A stretch of 64,000 nt of DNA, taken from NCBI GenBank assembly GCA_033439765.1, contig JAULSN010000011.1:124001-188000 (forward strand). The letters run 5' to 3'. Shown here piece by piece: positions 54,806-64,000 of this stretch. Source of the DNA: Lasiosphaeria ovina (Eukaryota > Ascomycota > Sordariomycetes > Sordariales > Lasiosphaeriaceae). How positions within the stretch are numbered: position 1 is the stretch's first letter; every line of letters begins with the position of its first letter. A model generated the notes under the pieces. That model worked only from the letters and a program-made list of their open reading frames with translations. It did not search any database and was not told where the DNA came from. The position numbers and the translations under genes were made by a program.

Positions 54806-56097
54806 ATGGCACCCCGGCGCGGCGGCGGGTCCAGCTCGGGCTCGGGCTCGGGCTCGTCGTCCTCGTCCTCATCATCAAGCTGCGACGCCGACTGGCCGTG
54901 CACGAGCGAGTTAGAGTTCATGTACGGGCAGCGCGGGCAGGCGCTGTGGTCGGACAGCGAGGTGCGCGGGCAGCTGGTCGTCGGCGCGATCTGGGCGGTG
55001 GCGCTGGCGGTGCTGCTAGTAAGCACATGCGGCGGTGCGCGGCCGCTCGTCAAGGGCGCGCGCGGCGGCGGCATGTTGCTTCTGCGCACGGCCATGCTGC
55101 TGTTCGTCGCGGCGTTCGCGTTCCTCTGCACGCGCTACGGCCTCGTGCTCGCCGGCAACGACGTGCCCATCGGATACCGTCATGAGGCGTCCGTCGTCGT
55201 GCTGCTGCAGCGGCTCGCCATGGCGGCGCTGCTGGCGGGCGCGTACGCCGTGGCGCAGGGAGAGGGCCGGCAGCGGCTGGGCTTGGGCGTCGCGGTGCGC
55301 GCGCTGTTCTGGATCGGGCTGGCGGCGTATCTCGTGCTCAATGTCGCGTATGCTATCATGGACTTCCTCGTGTCGGCTCATGCGCTGGACGTGTTCAGGG
55401 ACTCGTGGTCGTGGCGGCTGGGCGACCGCGACTTCGCGCTGGCCATGGACGCTGGTATGGTGGACCGCCTCAAGGCGAACCAGTACACTGTGTATGCGCC
55501 AGGGTATGTCGCTTCGCGCATGTGGATCGACCCCGAGGGCGACGATGCCGATGTCGCCGTGTTCCGCACCCGTGACCCGCAGATCAAGATCGGCGTGGCG
55601 GCCGATGCTATTGCGCTTGTTATTGTCCTGGGGCTGCTGTTTATGGTGCTCGGCGCGTGGGTTGTCGGGCGGAAGGCGGAGCACATGGGGAAGCGCACAG
55701 TGAGTTCAGGTTCCAGACAGCTCCGTTAGGTGGTCTACTAACCATGTCTTGTTCTTGTCGCTAGGTTCTGCTTCTTGTTGCCACGGCGGGGCTGCTCCTG
55801 ACGACGCTCTTCGACCTTGTCGTCTCGGCACACTACGTGCTGTGGAACTGGTCCGTGGTCACGAGCTTCTCGCAGTGGGACAGCTTCGTGGCGGGATATG
55901 AAGCCACGAGCGCCCTGTTCGACTACATTGCGCCGCCAGGCTTCCTGCCAGCCTACCGCGTGACCGTCGACGGCTTCCCCGTCGTCAGGGCCGTGCTCGA
56001 GCCGTTCGGAATCGTGCTCGCCTGCGCTGCCATTGTGGTTCTGGTGCGGGCCGAGGCGCGCGACAGGCAGGCGAGCGTGGCCTATCCGGCCAAATAA
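54806..56097 (+). CDS. Polytopic (about 7-TM) membrane protein, unknown function
   Basis: Exons 54806-55699 and 55765-56097 with a 65-bp intron (GTGAGT...GCTAG) give 408 aa in frame. A Gly/Ser-rich N-terminus of about 25 residues precedes seven hydrophobic segments. They lie near residues 58-78, 90-113, 127-147, 156-183, 262-287, 299-323 and 372-395. The long loop between segments 4 and 5 is polar and contains DAGMVDRLKANQYTVYAPGY. A shorter loop with WNWSVVTSFSQWDSF lies between 6 and 7. I do not recognise a named family. Seven segments with an extended N-terminus recall fungal receptor-like or RTA1-like proteins, but no diagnostic motif is seen. ATG context (GCCATGG) is strong. Confidence 0.75.
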
Positions 56098-56269
56098 AGG
56101 GGCAAGGGGGTGTGGCATGGACTTGGCATTGGATACGATACGAATATGTACCTAGGTAACAAAGCACATTGACGATTGTCTGGATGCTGAAATACAAATG
56201 CATATAGCCTCTATGACATCGTGTGCATGGTCAGGCTCAAGAGTAACAACAAGACAGACACGCGCCAGC

Positions 56270-57658
56270 TCACGAAAAACAGCGCTTGCAGCTGCCATCC
56301 GCGCCGGTGCCGAACACGTCGACCTTGCCGCCGTCCCAGGCCACGGCGTTGGGCTTGGAGTCAACGCTGCCGCCCATGGCCTCCCAGCCGGCGGACCACT
56401 TGTCGTTCTGCCACGTCTTGCGGTACATGGCGCTGTCGTCGCCCGTGATGTAGACCTCCATGCGGCCGTCGACGGCCACCACGTCGGGCGGCGTGCCGTC
56501 CTTGAGCTTGCCGCCCAGGTTCTCCCACGACCCCCACTTGGGCAGCGTCGTCACCGTCGTCTGGTTGGCCTGCGCCGTCGCGTTCCACGCCGTCACCGCC
56601 GTCGTCGTGTTCTTGTACGTCTTGTGCCAGCACGCCCCGTCGCTGCCCTTGGCGAGCACGTCCATGCGCCCGTCCCACGCGCACGCCGCCGGCGTCCCGT
56701 CGAGGGAACCACCAAGGGCTTCCCACTCGCCCCACGCGCTCTTGCTAGTAGTAGTAGTAGTAGTGGTTGTTGTTGTTGTTGTGGTGGTGGTGGTATTGAT
56801 GCCGTACGGCTTGTGCCACACCTGCCCGTCCTGGCCCTTGCAGAAGATGCTCGTGTGGTCCGGGCCCCAGGTGACGGCCTTGGGCGGGCCGTCGAGGTAC
56901 CCGCCGAGGCCCTCCCAGGCGCCCCAGCTGGGTGCTGTCTTGGAGGAAGCGGGCGGCTCGTCGTACCGGCGGTGCCAGCACTGGCCGTCGGTCGCCGACG
57001 ACACGTACACGGCGGCGTGGTCCTTGCCCCAAGAGCACGCCGAGGGCGGGTGCTGCACGGCGCCGCCCATGGCCTGCCACGCGCCCCACGCCCCGCTGTT
57101 GTATGTGCGATGCCAGCACTGGCCGTCGGTGCCCGACCCGAACACGTGGTTGTTGTCCTTCTTGCGGCTGCACGCCGCCGGCGCCGACGCGAACGTGCCG
57201 CCCAGGTCCTCCCAGGATGTCCATTTGTTGTTGTTATTGTTGTTGTTGTTGTTGCTGGCGCTGCTGCTGCCCCAACTCTTGTGCTGGCACCGCTTGTCTG
57301 CCTTGCCCATCTGATACAGGTCCATGCGGGACCCGCCCCACGACACGGGTGCCTGGTACCACGCGGCGCTGCCGTTGAGGTTCTCCCACCGGCCGGACGT
57401 GGCCCGCTTTTGTGTCCACGGGTCGCTGTCTTGGGGCGCGTGGTCAACGGCGGCGGTGGATAGCAGCGGCCGCGGCGGGTCGCTGAAGAACTCGGCCGAG
57501 TGCAGCCCCGACCTCTTCGCCAGGAACCCGCCGTGACCGGGCCGCGGAGCGTTCCAATCGACCTTGCTGGCGCGAGGTTCCTGGTGGAACTTTTGGGCTG
57601 GCGGCGGCAGGGAGAGGGCGCTCTGCCCGAAGCAAAGCACGACGAGGAGGAGCAACAT
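56270..57658 (-). CDS. Secreted PLL-like beta-propeller lectin-like protein
   Basis: Single exon, 462 aa. Signal peptide at the start (MLLLLVVLCFGQSALSL). From about residue 85 the protein is a chain of repeats of about 50-60 residues with the pattern W-x-x-W-E-x-L/M-G-G, then P, W-G, R/K-x-D-V-F, G-x-D-G-x-C/V-W-H (for example WGAWEGLGGYLDGPPKAVTW, TDGQCWHRTYNSGAWGAWQ). This is the blade signature of PLL/AFL-like propeller lectins (DUF346-type), which bind fucose or related glycans. About six to seven blades fit one propeller. Two blades are joined by homopolymer linkers, nine Asn and about 17 Thr. Cys in several blades suggests disulfides. Likely roles are binding to host, prey or own cell-surface glycans. 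Sugar specificity is not readable. Confidence 0.8.
   Translation of the reverse strand: MLLLLVVLCFGQSALSLPPPAQKFHQEPRASKVDWNAPRPGHGGFLAKRSGLHSAEFFSDPPRPLLSTAAVDHAPQDSDPWTQKRATSGRWENLNGSAAWYQAPVSWGGSRMDLYQMGKADKRCQHKSWGSSSASNNNNNNNNNKWTSWEDLGGTFASAPAACSRKKDNNHVFGSGTDGQCWHRTYNSGAWGAWQAMGGAVQHPPSACSWGKDHAAVYVSSATDGQCWHRRYDEPPASSKTAPSWGAWEGLGGYLDGPPKAVTWGPDHTSIFCKGQDGQVWHKPYGINTTTTTTTTTTTTTTTTSKSAWGEWEALGGSLDGTPAACAWDGRMDVLAKGSDGACWHKTYKNTTTAVTAWNATAQANQTTVTTLPKWGSWENLGGKLKDGTPPDVVAVDGRMEVYITGDDSAMYRKTWQNDKWSAGWEAMGGSVDSKPNAVAWDGGKVDVFGTGADGSCKRCFS
56746..56796 (-). repeat. Triplet repeat encoding the Thr tract
   Basis: TAG/TTG/TGG triplets on the plus strand read as ACN Thr codons (mixed ACT, ACA, ACC) on the coding strand. 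Because three different Thr codons are used in blocks, the tract may have grown by several expansions. Confidence 0.8.
57225..57254 (-). repeat. Triplet repeat encoding the Asn tract
   Basis: Almost pure TTG repeats on the plus strand, giving nine AAC/AAT Asn codons between two propeller blades of the lectin-like protein. Confidence 0.8.
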
Positions 57659-57769
57659 GGTTTCTTGGGCTGGCGTCGTCTTCTCCTTGAGGCAAGGGCT
57701 CTTAGTTGGCTATGAACGGACTCTGTAGACCAAGGATACATAGCCCTCACAGCACTTGAGCGTGTTATC

Positions 57770-57775
57770 TTTATA
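57770..57775 (-). promoter_or_regulatory. TATA box of the lectin-like gene
   Basis: TATAAA on the minus strand, 112 bp upstream of the ATG at 57658. Assigned by motif and distance only. Confidence 0.4.
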
Positions 57776-58980
57776 TTCACTGATGGCCGCGCTTTGACTC
57801 ACCAATCTCGCTAGAGTCGCTGGCAGAAGGCTTGGATGGACACTCAGACAGAGACAAGGTGGAGAGCGTGTCGGTTTATCTGGAAGCAGCTGCATCCGGT
57901 GCAGCTTGCCCACCCTCCCAGTCTTGACTTCATCTCGTTAGAATATCGACACGTCCCAGTTCGTGCCCTCAGCATCATGCCATATGGCTCGTCCGTGTCT
58001 GGAATAGACTCGCCAGATGCAACTGCAGTCTGGTGCCTTGCCCGCTCGGACGGCTAGTGTATTATTACCCCTTTTTCTGTCACTCTCCTCATGACAGCGT
58101 GTACTATAATTGTAGACGGCAATGCCACGGCGGCCAGTAGGCAGGTGTAGGTTCCAGACCCCCGGCTGCGGCTTAAGAGAAATTTGCCCGCCGGTGTAGT
58201 CACATCTAATAACCAGCTCTAGCTGCTTGAGGGGCTCGAACAGACGCACGTGGTCAGGCAACAGGAGGGGCTTTCAATCACAGATTGAAGCAGTGTAATA
58301 TACGTCCCGCGGAGCAACTCACCTGGATTGGGCCGGGTGTCGACGCTTCCGCTGCCACTCGCCCACCTCTGCACACGCCGGGGACCCTGTTTTTCTATTA
58401 GAGGCGCGCACAGCCTGCCATGGCACGCTTGCAGGCAATCAAATCTGCAGCAGTCCTTTTAACCTCCCGCCTCCCGGCGCTTGCTGGCTTTTGCCTGTTT
58501 CCAACGACTGCATTTTCTGGGGTAGCATATCTAAGGTGCCTATGATATCGCGGGGAACCCCGGCCGCGGGGTGGCCTTGGCTTCAAAAATGAAAATGGCT
58601 CTTGCGCCGTGGCGTGCCGTGCTCTTCGCTGGGCGAGGGAGAAGGCACGCGGCGAGAAGGTGGCCAGAAATAGCCACATATTCACTTTTATTGGGGGGAG
58701 CTTTAGGTATTTTCTTGACTTTGTTAACACCGGGTCCAGTTTTCGTTCGGTCTTGGCGAAGCAGCTAAGAGGTGTTAAAGGGAAGAATGCGGTCAAAATG
58801 GAATTAATTCATGAATAAGCCAATACAAGGTAAATATTTGTGAGAGTCTAACTTTGAGCATCTTTCATATCGCAGTGACACAGTACTTACCCTACTAAAA
58901 TTTAAGCGGCTATTTATTCCAAGTCTATTAGTGAACGGTCTCAGGATTGATCAAAACGAGAAGAGGCAATCCAGACCCCT
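57776..58980. other. Intergenic
   Basis: Beyond the lectin promoter no gene is recognised up to the end of the metallo-beta-lactamase remnant. Confidence 0.5.
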
Positions 58981-59800
58981 TTACAAACGAGTCTTGCTTT
59001 CACGTCCCACGGCTTTGGCAAAGTCACGCAAAAAGACTCAGCGGGCCTTGTGCACCCAGCCCTGCTCGAGAAAGCCGTTGGCCGTCGACGCCGGGAAGAA
59101 GGCCGCGACGTCGAGCAGGGACTCGTCGTGGGCGGCCGCGAGAAAGACGGTGTCGTGGGCGTCGGCCTCCTGGAGCTTCTCGATGGTGCGCGTGAGGTCG
59201 TCAAAGTTGTAGTGGAACGACTTCTCGGGGTCACTCGTGGCCTCGTAGAAGGGGCGCTCCCGGCGGTGGGGCAGCAGAGCGGCGAATAGGTCGCCCGGAC
59301 ACGTGCTGCCCGGGCGTGTGCGGCGTAAATGGGCTCGGCGAGATGCCGCGCGGCAGAGGCAGGTACTGGCTTGGCCGGATCTCGCCCATGTGGTGGTAGG
59401 CGTCGCCGGCCATCAGGATGAAGGACGAGCGAGAGTTCCCGGCACTGTCGCTGTTGCCCGTGACGCGCGCGAGCCCGCACAGGTGTCCGACCGTGTGGCC
59501 CGGCGCGTCGAGTAGGCAGAAGGAGCCGTCGCTAAAGTAGTCAATGGCGGCGAAGTGGCCAATGGTCGGCGTTTTCCACTTCTTCGTGTTGCCCGAGTCG
59601 CCCCGGGCAAAGTCGAGCTCGACCAGGTCGCGGCCGGAGTAGTCGCTCTCGAGGAACGGCGAGTCCGGGTCGCCGGGGTAGCCGGGCAGCAGCCTGTCTT
59701 TGACCTTGTAATGAGTAAATTTCTTAGGGTTATCAGGACACCCAACCATGGCCGCTGCCGGGACACGCTGAAGTGATAGCCCGAATGTCGAGGTCTGCAA
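58981..59800 (-). pseudogene. Metallo-beta-lactamase-fold hydrolase remnant
   Basis: Minus-strand sequence from 59800 reads LPGYPGDPDSPFLESDYSGR, IDYFSDGSFCLLDAPGHTVG (with the H of the fourth MBL motif), SFILMAGDAYHHMGEIRPSQ and YLPLPRGISPSPF. This is clearly the C-terminal two thirds of a fungal MBL-fold hydrolase family. The N-terminal third with the metal site HxHxDH is missing. After TPHTPG (about 59310) the conserved continuation TCPGDLFAALLPHRRERPFY is in another frame (one-base shift). A TGA at 59038-59040 falls where relatives have Trp, and the family ending FLRDFAKAV continues in frame beyond it to a stop at 58981. A 61-bp GT-AG intron could bridge the frame change but would delete the conserved YLPLP block. 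Not functional as it stands. Confidence 0.78.
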
Positions 59801-60041
59801 TTGTTCAGCCTCGTCATGCCTCCAGCCTTTGCGTTTTTGTCCTATCGGCGACCCGAAGTTACCTTATGGCGGGTCGCTTGATATCAATTCAACGGGATCC
59901 GTCCGGTTTTCTTCTTCAATGACATGTGTCCAGCTATTGTTCGGCCCCCACGCCAATTGAGGTGTCGTTGGACTTGCATGATGCATGAGCATCGTGGCTG
60001 TGGCGCAGTCTGTCAGAGGGCTAATCTGGCATTGATGCCGT

Positions 60042-60995
60042 TTGAAATGCCCCGCAGCCCTGCGAATACTTGACCCTCTCCGCAGCATTCCCTGGTCCTC
60101 TGCATCACCGTCCAGCACGTGGACCGACAACTCGATAGGGGCACGCATAGGCTTCACCGTCTCCAATGGCGGAGTGACGCTGTGGGCCAATCTCTTCGAG
60201 ACGACCGATGGGTTTTTGATACCCCTGCAGTGCTGTCGTGGCCAGGCAAGCAAAGAGGCGTGGCTGGCCATCCACCTGGAGTACATCCGCTACGGCGGCG
60301 AGCGCTTCACGTCCTTGATGAAGCCCAAAACGCTTGAGGGCGGTAAATGTCCGTTCGACCGTCTCGAAACGTTGCGGGAGGCCAGGGAGAGGGATACTGC
60401 ACTGAACGACTTGGGGCAGCGGCAGATCTGCATCAGCTTGGAGGACAACTTTCTGGAGTTCTTATCGGACTCGAGCCTACAGGTCCTTCCCGCTTCGCTC
60501 GGAGCGCAATCGCATCTGGAGGATTACACCGTTTCGCGAGAGGTATACAACACCATGAATTTCCTATGGGGGAAGTGGGAGGACGTGACGCTTCGAGGCA
60601 GCAGAGAGTGGCAGATGCCATTCGAAGGCATCACCATTCGCGAACTCCAACTGAAGGGAGGCCATTCAAGTATCAAGGTTCTGTTTGGGCTGAAGAAAAA
60701 GATGGGCGAGAGAGCAATTCACGGGTTGTGGCCGTCAGGCGGCGGGCCGCACTGGTACTCTGAAGTCGCCAGGGTCTTAGCGGCTGAAGACGACGAGGGA
60801 TCGAGCACGCCGAAGGATGAGGAACCGTTTCCCTCCCGCGTCGTCCTTGAAGTCAAGAGTGGGCGGCTGGATATCCAGTACGAACTAGTGCCGATGAGTC
60901 CGAGGGATACTGAGAAGTTGGGGATCCATGGGTATACCAAGCCGCCAAATTCTCGCACCTTCGTATTCATGAGACTTCACGTCACCCGCTCATAA
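60042..60995 (+). pseudogene. Start-less 317-codon frame, possible HET-type C-terminal remnant
   Basis: A long open frame preceded by a stop at 60033 has no ATG until residue 93, so a 5' part is lost or spliced from an unseen exon. The product begins similarity-like sequence at IGARIGFTVSNGGVTLWANL, continues GFLIPLQCCRG and WLAIHLEYIRYGGERF, and ends VFMRLHVTRS. The I-x-x-SNxG / fixed-length Leu pattern followed by a YLAxLxC-like strand resembles the C-terminal tails of some HET-domain proteins, but I am not sure. It lies head-to-head with the metallo-beta-lactamase remnant 240 bp away. It may instead be a real gene with a 5' exon that I could not identify. Confidence 0.4.
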
Positions 60996-62128
60996 CGGGC
61001 CATAGTTAGGGCAGCTGTTCATCAATAATTAGTCTATGAATCTTGAATGAAGCCATCGGTGCAAGTGATAACGAGTCCAAACGCGCATTCTGGCCCTCGT
61101 GGTTGGTCTGATGGTCTCAGGGGCAAACGTCTCGTACAAGTCTGAGCCCTTGTTCGAAGTCGGCACTCGGTGCGGTGCCACCTTCTGCCACCCTGTTGCT
61201 CGCTCTGTTTGGCGGCGGTTTGGGGCCCCTGGAGCCAGCGGTAGAAGATGAGGGCAGGCGCCCCTGGAAGGTCCTGGCCACGACCCGTGCAAGGCAACAT
61301 CCAGCGAGAAGTGCTGTTGGGCTACCCAGTTACGTGGAAGCGCCGAATCTCATGACATTTGCGAGACATCTTTCGGAAAGGGTTTTCAGGAAGGCCTGCT
61401 CCCTGAGGTCTTTCCGAAAGATTTGGGGGCCGGGCGCTTTTGGGAAAAGTGGCGGGGTGCACGCTTAACTAGTGAGGGCCTGGGTTGGGAAATTAGTTGA
61501 CTAATCTCGTAATTGAACCAAAAAAAAAAAAAAAAAAAAAAGCAAATGGCGAAAGTCTGCTGAGCATCCTCATCGCTCCGTTGGCCCTCTTATCATCGTT
61601 CGTTTATCTAGGTAGGTAGGTAATGATCAGAGTGGAAGATCGCAACTGGGTGCAAAGGGCGAACCAACTGTGAGATATTGTCCAATACACTCGAAGCAGC
61701 ACCGCCTTTTCCATTTCAGGATGTAAAAACAACCCTGACCTTACCCTTACTCAGCTGAACTCAAAGATAATGCAGCAAAATGCACCTATAACTTTTTGAT
61801 TGGACCTGGAGGTTGATCTGCTGCAAGGTAATTATGAGCTGTTTCTTTTTCCGTGGATTTTTATTTCATTGGGTGCCGCAGTTCCCGGGCTCGAAATCTG
61901 GCTTTGGCTGGTCAACCCGCCACCCTAATTTATTAAACCGCCTTTTCCACAGGTGCGACCGGGCGAGCGAAGCCTTTTTTCTTCCCTACAACAATCAGTA
62001 TACACACTGCGAATGCCCTCACCCTTGACTGATTTGTGCGCCATTTAGCTTCTGGGATATTTTGCCTCGGCAGTTTCATCTTCCGCTATTGAGATCCCAG
62101 TCACCAGTGTCTCAAGTGACTGTGGGCG
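60996..62128. other. Intergenic with poly-A tract
   Basis: No gene is seen. A run of 22 A lies at 61520-61541 on the plus strand. It is not preceded by recognisable coding sequence, so I do not call it a retrocopy tail. Confidence 0.5.
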
Positions 62129-64000
62129 ATGGATGATTCAACATCCTGTAACATCGAGGTAAACCCCGATATCATCGGGATAGGGGTACGTATCTTCGTG
62201 ACATGGTAGGTATCTACCTCATTGGCAGAGAGCTAACTAGCAAGGTCCGGGTTGCGCTCTACGTACAAGCGCTCGCCGGGCCCATCGCGTCGTTTGCGGC
62301 CCCAAAGGGCTCGAGGAAGCTGCTTGCCCTCGCCAATAAGACCATGGGGTTTATGGGGCTTGCGCTGCTCATCACCTCATTCAGCTTCGCCGGAAAACAT
62401 GAGCTCGATTTGTTCCACGCCTTGTGTCTATTCCACCTCATCGGTCTCGTTGGGCTCTCTATCAGCGGAGCTGGCGAAGAGAAACACTCCAGTTCAGTCG
62501 TTGAATTTGGTTCTCGAGTGCTGCACTACCTTGGATTGCTCGGGTTCTTCATCTTCCAAATCTACGTTTTTGCCACGGCCCCCACCTTTGGACCCCAACC
62601 GGAATGCAACGACGGTGTCAGGTACGTTCTATTCGGAATCGACACTCCTGCCACTAGCCCAGCGTTCCGTGGGCTCTTCATTGCCATGTTTGCGATCATG
62701 TTGTTTGTTTCGGTACTATCACTCCTCAGAGACGAAAGCGACGAGAGCGACGAGAATAAGGGTGATTATATCATGGGCAAGATACTCGAGACTGTTCTTC
62801 GACTCCTTTGTTTCGGCGAGGGGGCGATATTTCTTCTCCTGATGGCATTTTTTGCAAAGATGAAAAAGTCGCGACAAGAAGATGATGGCAAGGAAGGCTA
62901 TAAGTTGCTTGGGGAGGTTGTCGGCCGTTCGTATGTCATTGTGATGTTGGAGCTAATTATCCATCGCAACTCGGATTCGAGCACCGCCAACGAATGGGGG
63001 TTCGGCCAAATACTGTCCATGGTTCTTCTTCTAGGCCCACTTGCGGAACTGGTCTCCGGATACTCCGAATCTAAAGGTATGGTCAAACCTCCTGGGCTCT
63101 TGCTAATTGCGCTAACTGTTGTCCTCCAAAGGCCCCAGCTTTACACATAATGACCGCTTCAGGTTCTTCCTCCAACGTGTGTTATGGCAACCCCGGTCGT
63201 CTGTTGTTTACACTGCAGGGTTAACTCTAATACATGACTAACAGCATTGATACGCATTGTTGTATCCGCTGTGGATCTCGCAATTTGCGCGGCGGGAGGC
63301 GCAGCCGCCGCAGCAACGGGTGCCCACGTCAATGGTGACCCAGTGACAAGCGGAATTGTCAGGTATGGAGCGCTCGGGGGCGTCATCGGCTCTGGTGTCC
63401 TAGGGGTCTGCGTTTTCGTCGCTAAAGCCGCCTCAACCGTGACGTCGAGCACTCTCGTATTCGCGGTCTCGCCGCTGGGTGCAGGCTTTGCTATTGCTCT
63501 AGCAATTTGCAACAGGGTCCTAGGAGAGGCGCCTAATGCTATACTACTTGGAGCTATCCTGGGCGGAATACCGACGATTTTTGGCAGCAGTTGGAACGCG
63601 GCCGGAGGTACGTTCATACCCAGATTCTTCCAGATGTTCCTCCGGCTTCTTGACGTGTATCATTGAATAGGACCAAACCGCTCTCTCCTCATAATGGCCG
63701 ACGCCGTAAGGGCAAGTAGTGATGCCATTGGCCTTTCTCTCTTCGTCGTTAGTATACTCGCCGCGCTTGCCGGTATCGGATTCGACGCGATTGGAGGAGC
63801 AGTATTCGCCCAAGTTGCCCGTACCAACGGTAAGCTGTGAGACCAGCGAGTACTGTCATTAACTAAGACCACTGACAGGCGTCCCTAGGCTTTCCAATTT
63901 GTACCCTGGGCTCTGCTGCCGCGGCTGGGGCTGTCTACAGCGTTATAGTCTATATCCTGCACATCCCGCAGTCGATCGGCTGGATCTCCCTGAGTCGGGG
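62129..64000 (+). CDS. Polytopic fungal membrane protein, right end cut by the window
   Basis: Exons: 62129-62185, 62245-63076, then most simply 63245-63607, 63671-63829 and 63889 to the edge. Each junction keeps frame. The first splice gives NPDIIGIGVRVALYVQAL, a start typical of a large fungal family of uncharacterised multi-pass proteins. The second exon has about eight hydrophobic segments, including GFMGLALLITSFSF, YLGLLGFFIFQIYVF and WGFGQILSMVLLLGPLAEL. Later exons add at least four Ala/Gly-rich membrane segments (VVSAVDLAICAAGGAAAAA, FVVSILAALAGIGFDAIGG). A small extra exon at 63132-63176 is an alternative that also fits the phase. Two acceptors lie just after a closer AG overlapping the branch site. 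The second half may be a fused domain or a separate gene. No function can be given. Confidence 0.6.

Noticed and set aside
54111..54878. 255-codon minus-strand frame with Ser/Pro and poly-Pro
   Set aside because: It crosses the G24 tract and the Ser/Gly-coding start of the 7-TM gene. Low complexity, no start-supported domain.
59290..59360. A 61-bp GT-AG intron that would rescue the metallo-beta-lactamase frame
   Set aside because: It would remove the conserved YLPLP...SPSP block and leaves the downstream TGA and the missing N-terminal metal site unexplained.
61520..61541. A22 tract as the tail of a retroposed copy
   Set aside because: No coding or SINE-like sequence precedes it and no target duplication is visible.

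Overview
The window is nuclear DNA from a filamentous ascomycete (Pezizomycotina, most likely Sordariomycetes). The evidence is the gene style: GC-rich exons, many 44-150 bp GT-AG introns with CTAAC/CTGAC-type branch points, HET-domain genes, a Zn2Cys6 regulator, a CBM1-tailed secreted glycosidase and a two-RNase-III Dicer. Gene models were built by hand from splice signals and reading-frame continuity. No transcript evidence was available.

Layout. 1-9.2 kb: HpcH/HpaI aldolase (+), 2EXR-type protein (+), GT90/CAP10 glycosyltransferase (+), GMC oxidoreductase (-). 9.6 kb: intron-containing tRNA-Arg(ACG). 10.5-14.2 kb: O-methyltransferase (+) and quinone-oxidoreductase-like MDR (+). With the GMC enzyme these form a small oxidation/methylation neighbourhood, but no backbone synthase is present. 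14.6-18.1 kb: LITAF-domain protein (-), small disordered protein (+), small secreted protein (-). 18.9-24.1 kb: an intact HET gene (-) followed by a decayed HET gene (-). 25-30.4 kb: GH16-CBM1 (-) and an F-box protein (-). 30.4-35 kb: no gene recognised. 35-46 kb: ASCH protein (-), Dicer-like 2 (-), divergently a Nudix/eIF2B-like fusion (+), then a Zn2Cys6 factor (-). 46-51 kb: gene-poor, holding a 318-bp MITE with an 8-bp target duplication. 51-57.7 kb: Golgi-type nucleotide-diphospho-sugar transferase (+), 7-TM protein (+), secreted beta-propeller lectin-like protein (-). 59-61 kb: two gene remnants (metallo-beta-lactamase fold; an ORF without a start). 62 kb to the right edge: a polytopic membrane protein that runs out of the window.

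The main observation is the Dicer-like protein. It has an open 1304-residue reading frame and intact helicase motifs (GSGKT, DEAH, QRRGRAR), yet each RNase III domain has lost a different half of its catalytic acid quartet. IIIa keeps the first pair (E855, D859) but has H949 and K952 where D and E are expected. IIIb has A1043 and N1047 in place of the first pair but keeps D1186 and E1189. Since each domain normally needs its own four acids, both cleavage centres are predicted to be disabled in a protein that otherwise looks maintained.
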